Positions 1 through 6,112 of a stretch of 6,160 nt of DNA are shown in pieces; positions within the stretch are counted from its first letter, which is position 1, and every line of letters starts with the position of its first letter. Both the position numbers and the translations under genes were made by a program. The stretch comes from Alphaproteobacteria bacterium. Lineage in GTDB: Bacteria > Pseudomonadota > Alphaproteobacteria > RS24. A model generated the notes under the pieces. The model ran no database searches, had not been told where the DNA came from, and saw nothing but the letters and a program-made list of their open reading frames with translations. The stretch spans positions 1-6,160 of the forward strand of contig JAPPQG010000011.1 in assembly GCA_028816945.1 (NCBI GenBank), given 5' to 3'.

Positions 1-31
1 TGAAATGTTGTGTTGAACAGCAGGTCGCTTA

Positions 32-37
32 AAGGAG
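32..37 (+). promoter_or_regulatory. Ribosome binding site of the outer-membrane channel gene
   Basis: AAGGAG sits 5 nt before the ATG at 43. It is the best Shine-Dalgarno match in the operon and decides the start against the in-frame GTG at 10. Only 42 nt of upstream sequence are present, and I see no convincing promoter in them. Confidence 0.8.
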
Positions 38-42
38 TAATA

Positions 43-1698
43 ATGTTTGCGTTAAACAGAATGGATAAAATCATATTCCCCCGCTTTATGCGGGGTATAT
101 ATATGCTTATTTTGACAAGCTTTGTGCTTGTCGGTTTGTTTTGCGCGCCCGCATTCGCGCAACAAAACCAAGCCCAGCAAACAAATAAACGCCCTGAATC
201 TCTTGCCGATATTTCCAAAAAAGATGAAACGCGCCGCGATAAATATATATCGAACACACAAAACATAGATGATGCTTTTCTTACCCAAACCCAACCGGCA
301 GAAAATATTTTGCCCCAGCCAACCAAGCCTGTCGAGCGGGAAGCCCTTTTATCGCTTATGAGTGCGCAAATTATTGAAAAATTGACAGGCCATCCAAAAC
401 TTGTGCAAGCGCGTGCCGCTGTTTGTACGGCTAGTTTTGCGATTGCCTTAGGGCGCAGTGCCTATTTCCCCAAAGTCAATGTGTCTCTATCGGGGGGTGA
501 TAAACTCATCAATCACACCACACGCGCCGATGAATTTGGCGGCACAGACAGCCCCGAATATGATGGACGCGGCCTAAATGCAACTGTTTCTGTGCGCCAA
601 CAACTTTATGATTGGGGCAATACAAGCGATACAATAAACATTGCCCGTGTGCGCCGCAATTTGGCATTGCTTGAACGCGATTTATTGCTTAATGAACAAA
701 CAGGCCTTATTTTACGCATTGCAATAGAATATGTTTCCCAAGATACGCTTTTGACATATTTAGAAAGTAAAAAGCGAACTATTGAAAAAATAGTTGAATC
801 CGTTGAAGAGCGTTTTCGAGCAGGCGCAGGGCGTTTAGCCGAAATCCGCGAAGCACAAATTATTCGTTTAGAACAGCAAGCCGAAATTGACATAACAAAA
901 AGACGGCGCGATCAAGCAGAAAAAACATTACGCGCACAATTTGATATAACCCCCGCTTTGGCTGTGGATATGGTCAATCAATTTATTGAGACCCGCCCTG
1001 ATTTGCCCGCAGTTATTGTGCCAACAGAAACCATATCGGGGCGCATTATTGATTTAGAGATGCGCGCCGCCAATTATGAATATGACCGATTGCAATCTGC
1101 CCGTCTGCCAAAAATAGATGGTGTGTTGGTTGGGCGCGCGTGGGATATTGAAAAAGGCAATGAATGTGGCGATGAGATTAGTTTTACGCACCCTGATTGG
1201 AGTGAGGGACGCGCCATTTCTGGCCGCACGGGACTCTTTGCGCCGCGTTATCGATATAGTAATTGCCATACTTATGAACTTGTCGGCAATGTTGAATTTA
1301 CCATGCCGCTTTATGATGGCGGGGCGAATAAAGCGCAACGAGGCGAAGTGCAATCGAGGCTTCAAGAATTAGCCGCTGGCCGCCGCGCCCATATTCGCGA
1401 CCACCAAGCTGAGAGCAATTTTATTCGCTCTCAATTATTAGATTTCAAACAGCAAATAGAAGAAAGAAAAGCACAAATTGAGGAATTAAACGGACAGTTA
1501 GAAAGCCTATTGGCTTTGCAGGGCAAGACCCAATCTGACCCTTTATCTGTTATGCGTTTGCAAATGCGTGTAGCGCAAACAAGCGGCTCTCTCATTTTGT
1601 TGCAATTCCAAGCAGAAACAGTGCGCCTTGATACATTATTGCGTGCCGATGCGTTGGCGCGCACACTTGATATTAATTTAGGGGATACGGGATGTTAG
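43..1698 (+). CDS. TolC/LapE-like outer-membrane channel of a type I secretion system
   Basis: 551 aa. Predicted to form the trimeric outer-membrane barrel and periplasmic tunnel of the T1SS encoded with the next two genes. I chose the ATG at 43 because AAGGAG lies at 32-37, 5 nt upstream; a GTG at 10 in the same frame has no such support. Residues 1-39 look like a signal peptide with a long, basic n-region, a hydrophobic core at 19-34 and an AFA|QQ cleavage site. C34 is not in a lipobox (F precedes it). Two outer-membrane-efflux repeats are visible. The first has the HPKLVQARA helix start, strand FPKVNVSLSGG (about 143-153) and strand LNATVSVRQQLYDWG (178-192). The second has strand PKIDGVLVGRAWDI (about 356-369) and strand YELVGNVEFTMPLYDGG (411-427). 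Long helical, Gln/Glu/Arg-rich stretches follow each. The second hairpin loop is long and bracketed by C375 and C408. The stop overlaps the ABC gene start. Family assignment is firm; the LapE-like subtype is inferred from its neighbours. Confidence 0.93.
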   Translation: MFALNRMDKIIFPRFMRGIYMLILTSFVLVGLFCAPAFAQQNQAQQTNKRPESLADISKKDETRRDKYISNTQNIDDAFLTQTQPAENILPQPTKPVEREALLSLMSAQIIEKLTGHPKLVQARAAVCTASFAIALGRSAYFPKVNVSLSGGDKLINHTTRADEFGGTDSPEYDGRGLNATVSVRQQLYDWGNTSDTINIARVRRNLALLERDLLLNEQTGLILRIAIEYVSQDTLLTYLESKKRTIEKIVESVEERFRAGAGRLAEIREAQIIRLEQQAEIDITKRRRDQAEKTLRAQFDITPALAVDMVNQFIETRPDLPAVIVPTETISGRIIDLEMRAANYEYDRLQSARLPKIDGVLVGRAWDIEKGNECGDEISFTHPDWSEGRAISGRTGLFAPRYRYSNCHTYELVGNVEFTMPLYDGGANKAQRGEVQSRLQELAAGRRAHIRDHQAESNFIRSQLLDFKQQIEERKAQIEELNGQLESLLALQGKTQSDPLSVMRLQMRVAQTSGSLILLQFQAETVRLDTLLRADALARTLDINLGDTGC

Positions 1699-3509
1699 AA
1701 CAGAAAAGACCAGCTGAGAAAATGGCAAGTGGCGACAATATGGATAAACCACCCACTGACCCGCCCAAGCCACCTCCTGCCTCTAAACCGAATGAATTTA
1801 CAGGTCATTGGTTTTGGGGGCCTGTGCTTGCATGTCGGCATATTTATGGGCAAGTCATTGCCGCGTCGGTTTTGATAAATCTGTTCGCCCTTGCCTCATC
1901 ACTTTATATTATGACGATTTATGACCGCGTGATACCCAATCAGGCTGTTGAGAGCCTATGGGGGCTGACAATTATTATGCTTATTGTTTTGGCTTTTGAT
2001 TTTGCTATGAAAGTTGTACGCGGCTCTTTTACCGATGCAGCAGGTGCTAGAATTGACCGTGTTATTTCGGAGCGTTTATTTGAACGCGTTGCCCGCCGTG
2101 ATGTGACCTTAAACAAAGAAGCAACTGGCGTGTTAGCTAATACGGTGCGCGAATTTGATATTCTAAAAGAAGTTATTGGCTCGGCTAGTTTTGCTGTTTT
2201 TGCGGATTTGCCTTTTGTGCTTTTATTTTTGGTTGTGCTTTATATTATTGGCGGGCCGGTGGCGGCTGTGCCAGCTATGATTGTGCCAATTGTGATTGGG
2301 TCAGGCTTTTTAATGCAGCCGATTATGCGCCGCTTAACTCTTGCCGGCATGATGCAGGGACAGAGCAAGCAAGCGGTTATGGTGGAAATGATTTCAGCCC
2401 TTGAAACCTTAAAAACCATGCGCGGGCTTTCTATGTTGCGCCGGCGGTGGCTACAATCTGTCGTCAATCAAGGCGCTTCCAATCGCAAAACACGCCTAAC
2501 AAGCCAACTCGTGCAATATATTACACAATTAGGCCAACAATTATCACAAGTTGGGATTGTGGTTTATGGTGTGTTTTTAATTGCCTCAGGTGATTTGACA
2601 ATGGGGCAGTTAATTGCCTGTGTGATTCTATCAGGGCGCACATTGGCACCTTTGGGGCAGGTCACACAATTATTGGGGCGCATGAATCATGCGATTAACG
2701 CCTATCGAAACCTTGATAAAATTTTAGCTGGCGAAAGTATTGAGGAAAGCCGCGCCGACCAAGTCAAACGCGAACAATTACACGGCGATATAGATGTCCG
2801 CCATGTGCGCTTTACTTATGAAGGGCTTAATGACCCGTCTTTGGAAGATATCAATTTTAGTGTCAAAGCAGGTGAGCGTGTGGCTGTTTTGGGGCGTATT
2901 GGGTCAGGCAAAACAACGCTTTTGAAATTATTAGCCGGCCTGCATGAACCAGATACGGGTTCTGTGATGATTGATAATGCCGATATACGCCATTTGCGCC
3001 CTGAAGATTTGCGTAGCAATATAGGTGTTGTGTTGCAAAACCCTGTTTTATTTTCAGGCACAATTCGTGAGAATTTGCTTATGGGCTATCCCGAAGCAAG
3101 CGATACAGAATTGATTGATGCTGTCAAAATAGCAGGCGCGGAAGGCTTTATTGGCAGTCTGCCCGGGGGGTTTGATTTTAGACTTTCTGAACGCGGCAGA
3201 GAATTATCCTCTGGCATGCGCCAATCATTAGCCATTGCCCGTGCGCTTATTTCTAAACCCTCTGTTTTGCTATTAGATGAGCCAACAGCAGCTATGGATA
3301 CAGGCACAGAGCAAATGATTGTTAAAACATTAGATTCGGCAACCAAAGGGGTTACCTGCTTATTTGTGACCCACCGCGGCTCTATGTTGCAATTGGCTGA
3401 CCGTATTATTGTTATGGAAGGCGGGCGGATTGTTGCCAATGGCCCGCGTGATGAAATTCTCCAACGCCTACAAGCCCCTGCCCAGCAACAGCAGCAGCAA
3501 CCCCAATAG
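1692..3509 (+). CDS. Type I secretion ABC transporter, LssB/LapB type, lacking the C39-like domain
   Basis: 605 aa; inner-membrane ATPase/permease that would drive T1SS export. Residues 1-39 are a Pro-rich leader (PPTDPPKPPP at 20-29). HWFWG at 39-43 begins the region that, in LssB/LapB proteins, follows the C39-like domain. Membrane segments are near 54-76, 89-107, 166-186, 190-208, 286-299 and 302-322, with the typical YDRVIPNQA loop after the first. The nucleotide-binding domain (about 367-593) shows Walker A GRIGSGKT (G401-T408, K407), Q-loop Q449, signature LSSGMRQ (505-511), Walker B LLLDE with D529 and catalytic E530, D-loop D536 and H-loop H561. The tail is Gln-rich (598-605). Family members usually have about 700 residues including a C39-like domain; here that domain is absent. 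The signature deviates from LSGGQ at two positions. The start overlaps the channel stop by 7 nt, suggesting translational coupling; in-frame ATGs at 1722 and 1740 are alternatives that would only shorten the leader. Confidence 0.94.
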   Translation: MLEQKRPAEKMASGDNMDKPPTDPPKPPPASKPNEFTGHWFWGPVLACRHIYGQVIAASVLINLFALASSLYIMTIYDRVIPNQAVESLWGLTIIMLIVLAFDFAMKVVRGSFTDAAGARIDRVISERLFERVARRDVTLNKEATGVLANTVREFDILKEVIGSASFAVFADLPFVLLFLVVLYIIGGPVAAVPAMIVPIVIGSGFLMQPIMRRLTLAGMMQGQSKQAVMVEMISALETLKTMRGLSMLRRRWLQSVVNQGASNRKTRLTSQLVQYITQLGQQLSQVGIVVYGVFLIASGDLTMGQLIACVILSGRTLAPLGQVTQLLGRMNHAINAYRNLDKILAGESIEESRADQVKREQLHGDIDVRHVRFTYEGLNDPSLEDINFSVKAGERVAVLGRIGSGKTTLLKLLAGLHEPDTGSVMIDNADIRHLRPEDLRSNIGVVLQNPVLFSGTIRENLLMGYPEASDTELIDAVKIAGAEGFIGSLPGGFDFRLSERGRELSSGMRQSLAIARALISKPSVLLLDEPTAAMDTGTEQMIVKTLDSATKGVTCLFVTHRGSMLQLADRIIVMEGGRIVANGPRDEILQRLQAPAQQQQQQPQ

Positions 3510-3521
3510 TGAGTAAAGCCT

Positions 3522-5255
3522 ATGAATGAACCAAGTGACGATAAACCAAAACAGCCCGAACAGCCTGTTGAAATTGAAGTGCCTGTGCATGCAGAAGCAG
3601 ATGATGACGCAGTTAATGAGTCAGAAACCGATAGCGACCAAGCGGGGCAGACAGGGCAAGCAGGGCAGACAGGACAAGCGGGCGAAGCTGCACAAGCAGG
3701 CCAAGCAGGCCAAGCGGGGCTAGCAGGACTAGGAGAAGAAGGCCAAGAGGGTGAGCCGCCGCCAAAAGGCAAACTCACACTCTTAAAAGAGTTTATCCAA
3801 CCCCATTTATTATGGCTTTGGCAAAAAAGCGCGCCCTTTATTATGCCTATTGTTGTGCCGTTATGGACTTATACAAAGCGGATAAGTTTGTGGATTTGGC
3901 AAAGTCGGTTTGGCGATTTTGTGCGCCGCTTTTGGGCTTGGTTTATTCAAACCCGTATCGGTGCTTGGCTATGGGCGAAAACACTTTCCTATTGGGCGCA
4001 AGTCAAACAAAAATTTATTGCAGTGCGGACGATTTATCAAAAACTCACCTCACCCCCGCCCGACCCGCTTATGGCGGCCATGATGATGCAGGATGAGCCG
4101 ATTGATATTGATGATGATGATATTAGACTTACAGGCAATAAGGTTTTTGTTTATATTTCAACTTTCTTTGTCATTTTAGTTTTATGGGCGACTTTTACTG
4201 AATTGGATGAAGTGGTGCGTGCGGATGGGGCGGTTGTGCCGCCTAGTTCTGTGCAACAAGTGCAAAACCGTCTGCCCGGCTCTTTGGTGAGTATTCAAAT
4301 AAAATTAGGTGACCATGTCAAAAAAGGCGAAGTGCTTTTTGAATTAGAAGATGATGATGTGATAGCCAATTTTGATGATAATGAAATTACCCGTATTGCC
4401 TCATTTGCGATGAAGGCACGGCTAGAAGCCGAAGCGGATGGGCTAGATGAAATTGATTTTCCCGAATGGCTTGAAAAAAATGCCCCTGAGGAAATTAAAA
4501 GTGAGCGCGCCGTCTTTAAGCGCCGCCAAAAAGCCTTAAATTCGCGCCTTATTGCGATTAAAAGACGGATTGAGAATTTTGAGGATAGAATTGAAATTAT
4601 CAAACCACTTGTCGAAGCAGGCCATGAAGCACGGCTAGCTTTGGTCGATGTGGAAGGGCAATATAATCAGGCTGTCGATGAATATGAGGCGATTATTGCT
4701 AATTTTCGCGCTGAATCAGCGGCACAATTAGCCGAAGTAAAAACCCAAGCCGACCAAGCCGTTGCCCGTGAGGATGCTTTCCGTGCCAAAGTTAATTATG
4801 CCAAAGTGCGTTCGCCAACAAGTGGCACAGTCTCAGCCGTCAATGTAAAAACAGTCGGTGCCGTCTTGCAGGCAGGCACTTTATTAGCGGAAATTGTACC
4901 AGACGAGCAGTCTGTGCTAATTCGGGCGCGGCTTTTAGCAGAGGATGTATCAAGTGTCTATGTTGGGCAAGTCGCACAAGTCTCTTTATCGACTTATGAT
5001 GTATCGCGTTATGGCACATTAGAAGGCCGCGTCCAACGCATCGCGCAAAACACCACACAAGAGGAAAATTTCCCGCCCTATTATGCAACAATGGTCGAAG
5101 TGCCTAATCCGCGCTTTTCCAAAAGCACACAAGATGTTGAAGTCGTCCCCGGCACGCCAACAGTCATTGATATTATTGGCAAAAAGCGTACCGTGTTGAG
5201 CTATATTCTCACCCCGCTAGATAGAGCAAGTAGCATTGCATTTAGAGAGCAATAG
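3522..5255 (+). CDS. HlyD-family T1SS membrane fusion protein with an enlarged cytoplasmic N-terminus
   Basis: 577 aa; periplasmic adaptor predicted to link the ABC exporter to the outer-membrane channel. Order of parts: acidic N-terminus (1-39); collagen-like Gly-X-Y tract (42-71); Trp-rich segment (98-158) with W-x-W at 98/100, 124/126, 138/140 and 149/151; Asp-rich patch (191-200, including DDDD); transmembrane helix about 208-226; first lipoyl half-motif LPGSLVSIQIKLGDHVKKGE (251-270); predicted coiled-coil hairpin (about 285-420); second lipoyl half with SPTSGTV and VKTVGAVLQAGTLLAEIVP (431-460); beta-barrel domain (about 463-515); and the family C-terminus with GKKRTVLSYIL. From the membrane helix onward it looks ordinary. 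Family members are usually about 390-480 aa, with a cytoplasmic N-terminus of some tens of residues; here it is about 206. The start lies 12 nt after the ABC stop with only a weak GTGAG upstream, so translation may depend on coupling. A short hydrophobic run at 104-117 makes the topology before residue 207 uncertain. Confidence 0.95.
   Translation: MNEPSDDKPKQPEQPVEIEVPVHAEADDDAVNESETDSDQAGQTGQAGQTGQAGEAAQAGQAGQAGLAGLGEEGQEGEPPPKGKLTLLKEFIQPHLLWLWQKSAPFIMPIVVPLWTYTKRISLWIWQSRFGDFVRRFWAWFIQTRIGAWLWAKTLSYWAQVKQKFIAVRTIYQKLTSPPPDPLMAAMMMQDEPIDIDDDDIRLTGNKVFVYISTFFVILVLWATFTELDEVVRADGAVVPPSSVQQVQNRLPGSLVSIQIKLGDHVKKGEVLFELEDDDVIANFDDNEITRIASFAMKARLEAEADGLDEIDFPEWLEKNAPEEIKSERAVFKRRQKALNSRLIAIKRRIENFEDRIEIIKPLVEAGHEARLALVDVEGQYNQAVDEYEAIIANFRAESAAQLAEVKTQADQAVAREDAFRAKVNYAKVRSPTSGTVSAVNVKTVGAVLQAGTLLAEIVPDEQSVLIRARLLAEDVSSVYVGQVAQVSLSTYDVSRYGTLEGRVQRIAQNTTQEENFPPYYATMVEVPNPRFSKSTQDVEVVPGTPTVIDIIGKKRTVLSYILTPLDRASSIAFREQ
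3639..3728 (+). repeat. Five 18-bp tandem units encoding a collagen-like Gly-X-Y tract
   Basis: Five in-frame 18-bp units start at 3639, 3657, 3675, 3693 and 3711, each beginning CAAGCRGGS. Each encodes two tripeptides, mostly Q-A-G or Q-T-G. In protein terms, Gly occurs every third residue from G42 to G69 with one break at A57, giving GQT/GQA/GEA/GLA triplets. The third unit is the most diverged. Because the unit is a multiple of three, slippage would change tract length without breaking the frame. Confidence 0.9.
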
Positions 5256-5268
5256 TGCCTAAGGCACT
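5254..5268. terminator. Hairpin at the end of the secretion operon (possible weak terminator)
   Basis: AGTGCC-TAA-GGCACT forms a 6-bp stem with a 3-nt loop, starting inside the adaptor stop codon. No T-tract follows on either strand, so it is not a canonical Rho-independent terminator. It may protect the transcript 3' end or act together with Rho. It lies between convergent genes and would form in either transcript. Confidence 0.4.
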
Positions 5269-5270
5269 CG

Positions 5271-5384
5271 CTAATGTGCGCGTCGAATAGGTGCGCCTAT
5301 AATAAACGCGTCTAATAAGCGCGTCTAATGTGCGCGTCTAATAGGTGCGCCTATAACAAATGCTTCTAATGCGTATCCAATAAG
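5271..5384. repeat. Nested tandem repeat: 13-15 bp units in a 54-bp higher-order unit
   Basis: Two 54-bp units lie at 5271-5324 and 5325-5378. The first 46 bp of each differ at only four positions (5285, 5303, 5307 and 5310 relative to the second copy). Inside, short units start at 5279, 5294, 5307, 5320, 5333, 5348 and 5361, i.e. spacings of 15, 13, 13, 13, 15 and 13. The best core is CGCGTCTAAT, exact at 5307, 5320 and 5333. ATAGG-TGCG-CCTAT, a 5-bp stem with a 4-nt loop, occurs at 5287-5300 and 5341-5354. The array covers almost all of the 110-base gap between the convergent genes and continues into the last codons of the esterase gene. Function is unknown. Confidence 0.85.
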
Positions 5385-6046
5385 GTAAGAATAAAGGGCA
5401 AAATATGTGCCACCATAATAGCGACCCCTTGTTTATTGGGGTGAATGCCGTCGGGCTGGTTGAGGGCTTGAATGCCTGCGACATGCTGTAAGAAAAACGG
5501 ATAAAGCATAAGTTCGTGTTTTTCGGCAAGAGAGGGGAAAACTTGGTTAAAGCGGCGCATATAATCGGCCCCCATATTGGGGGGTGCGCGTTGGCCGACA
5601 AGTAAAATTTTAAGCTTGCGCGCTTTGGCACGCACGATAATCGATTCAAGATTGGCTTGCATATTTGCCGGCGGCAAGCCACGCAATAAATCATTCCCGC
5701 CCAAAGCAATCATAATCGCATCTGCCTCGTCAGGCACAGACCACTCAAAGCGCGCCGCGCCCCCTGCTGATGTATCGCCCGATACGCCCGCATTGATAAT
5801 TTGCACCCGCCTATTGGCTGTTATCAGGGCGGTTTGTAATTGTTGGGCGAAACTATCTGCTTGCGGTAAGCCATAGCCGGCAACCAAACTATCGCCTAGT
5901 AAAACGAGTTTTATATTTTGCGCGTTATTTTGTTGCGCTTGTGCCGCATTTATTTGCAAAATAAACAACAGGCTGAGGCAAAAACAATAGGCTAGCGTAT
6001 ATTTTGCGACTGGTCGCAGGCCTATGAAACGTTTAAGATAAGACAT
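5366..6046 (-). CDS. tesA: Periplasmic SGNH/GDSL esterase, TesA/arylesterase type
   Basis: 226 aa; a serine hydrolase predicted to cleave acyl esters or thioesters in the periplasm (TesA is also known as thioesterase I / lysophospholipase L1). I chose the ATG at 6046 because GGAG lies 6 nt upstream; in-frame ATGs further up (for example at 6058) lack a suitable site. Residues 1-37 form a signal peptide with hydrophobic core 18-33 and an AQA|QQ site. All four SGNH blocks are intact: GDSL at 51-54 with nucleophile S53; SGDTSAGG with oxyanion G90; GGND at 116-119 with N118; and DGIHPN with D199 and H202. The spacings closely match TesA, and the length is typical for a precursor. The gene converges on the secretion operon, and its last codons lie in the tandem repeat array. 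It is divergent from an ABC-ATPase gene, the usual tesA/ybbA layout. The substrate cannot be told from sequence. Confidence 0.94.
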   Translation of the reverse strand: MSYLKRFIGLRPVAKYTLAYCFCLSLLFILQINAAQAQQNNAQNIKLVLLGDSLVAGYGLPQADSFAQQLQTALITANRRVQIINAGVSGDTSAGGAARFEWSVPDEADAIMIALGGNDLLRGLPPANMQANLESIIVRAKARKLKILLVGQRAPPNMGADYMRRFNQVFPSLAEKHELMLYPFFLQHVAGIQALNQPDGIHPNKQGVAIMVAHILPFILTLLDTH

Positions 6047-6112
6047 GGAAGACTCCATACTCGTTAATGCGCATAGATTAAACATATCATAGATGACACT
6101 AGCATATAGCAC
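6047..6112. promoter_or_regulatory. Divergent promoter region between esterase and ABC-ATPase genes
   Basis: These 66 AT-rich bases separate two divergent starts and must hold at least the esterase leader. On the - strand TATGAT (6086-6091) is a good -10 candidate, placing a start site near 6079. I find no convincing -35 at 16-18 bp from it. On the + strand no clear Shine-Dalgarno precedes the ATG at 6113. The region is assigned mainly from gene layout. Confidence 0.45.
6053..6056 (-). promoter_or_regulatory. Ribosome binding site of the esterase gene
   Basis: On the - strand GGAG lies 6 nt before the ATG at 6046. This decides the start, so the signal peptide begins MSYLKRF rather than further upstream. 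Confidence 0.7.

Larger units (their letters stand above)
43..5255 (+). other. Type I secretion operon (outer-membrane channel, ABC exporter, adaptor)
   Basis: Three same-strand genes joined by a 7-nt overlap and a 12-nt gap supply all three parts of a T1SS conduit. The order matches lapEBC of Pseudomonas, a system that exports a giant adhesin. No RTX protein, LapD/LapG-type protease module or acyltransferase gene lies inside the window, so the substrate is unknown. The promoter is probably upstream of the window. Confidence 0.85.

Noticed and set aside
10..42. GTG at 10 as start of the outer-membrane channel
   Set aside because: No ribosome binding site precedes it, whereas AAGGAG is ideally placed for the ATG at 43, and the extension would add polar residues before an already long signal peptide n-region.
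130..147. Lipoprotein lipobox in the channel signal peptide (C34)
   Set aside because: The residues before C34 are G-L-F, which do not fit a lipobox (small residue at -1 is needed). AFA|QQ a few residues later is a good signal peptidase I site.
3086..3778. A 230-codon open frame on the - strand with Cys/Pro/Trp-rich sequence
   Set aside because: It is antisense to the end of the ABC gene and the repeat-rich start of the adaptor gene. Its odd composition (runs of Cys, PACPVCPA) is just the complement of the CAG/CAA and Gly-X-Y repeats, and I recognise no domain in it.
3812..4096. 94-codon + strand frame inside the adaptor gene
   Set aside because: It is a shifted frame within a well-supported coding region, with no recognisable domain and no ribosome binding site.
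5271..5384. CRISPR array
   Set aside because: The units are only 13-15 bp and contiguous, with no unique spacers; the 54-bp period is a duplicated block, not repeat plus spacer.
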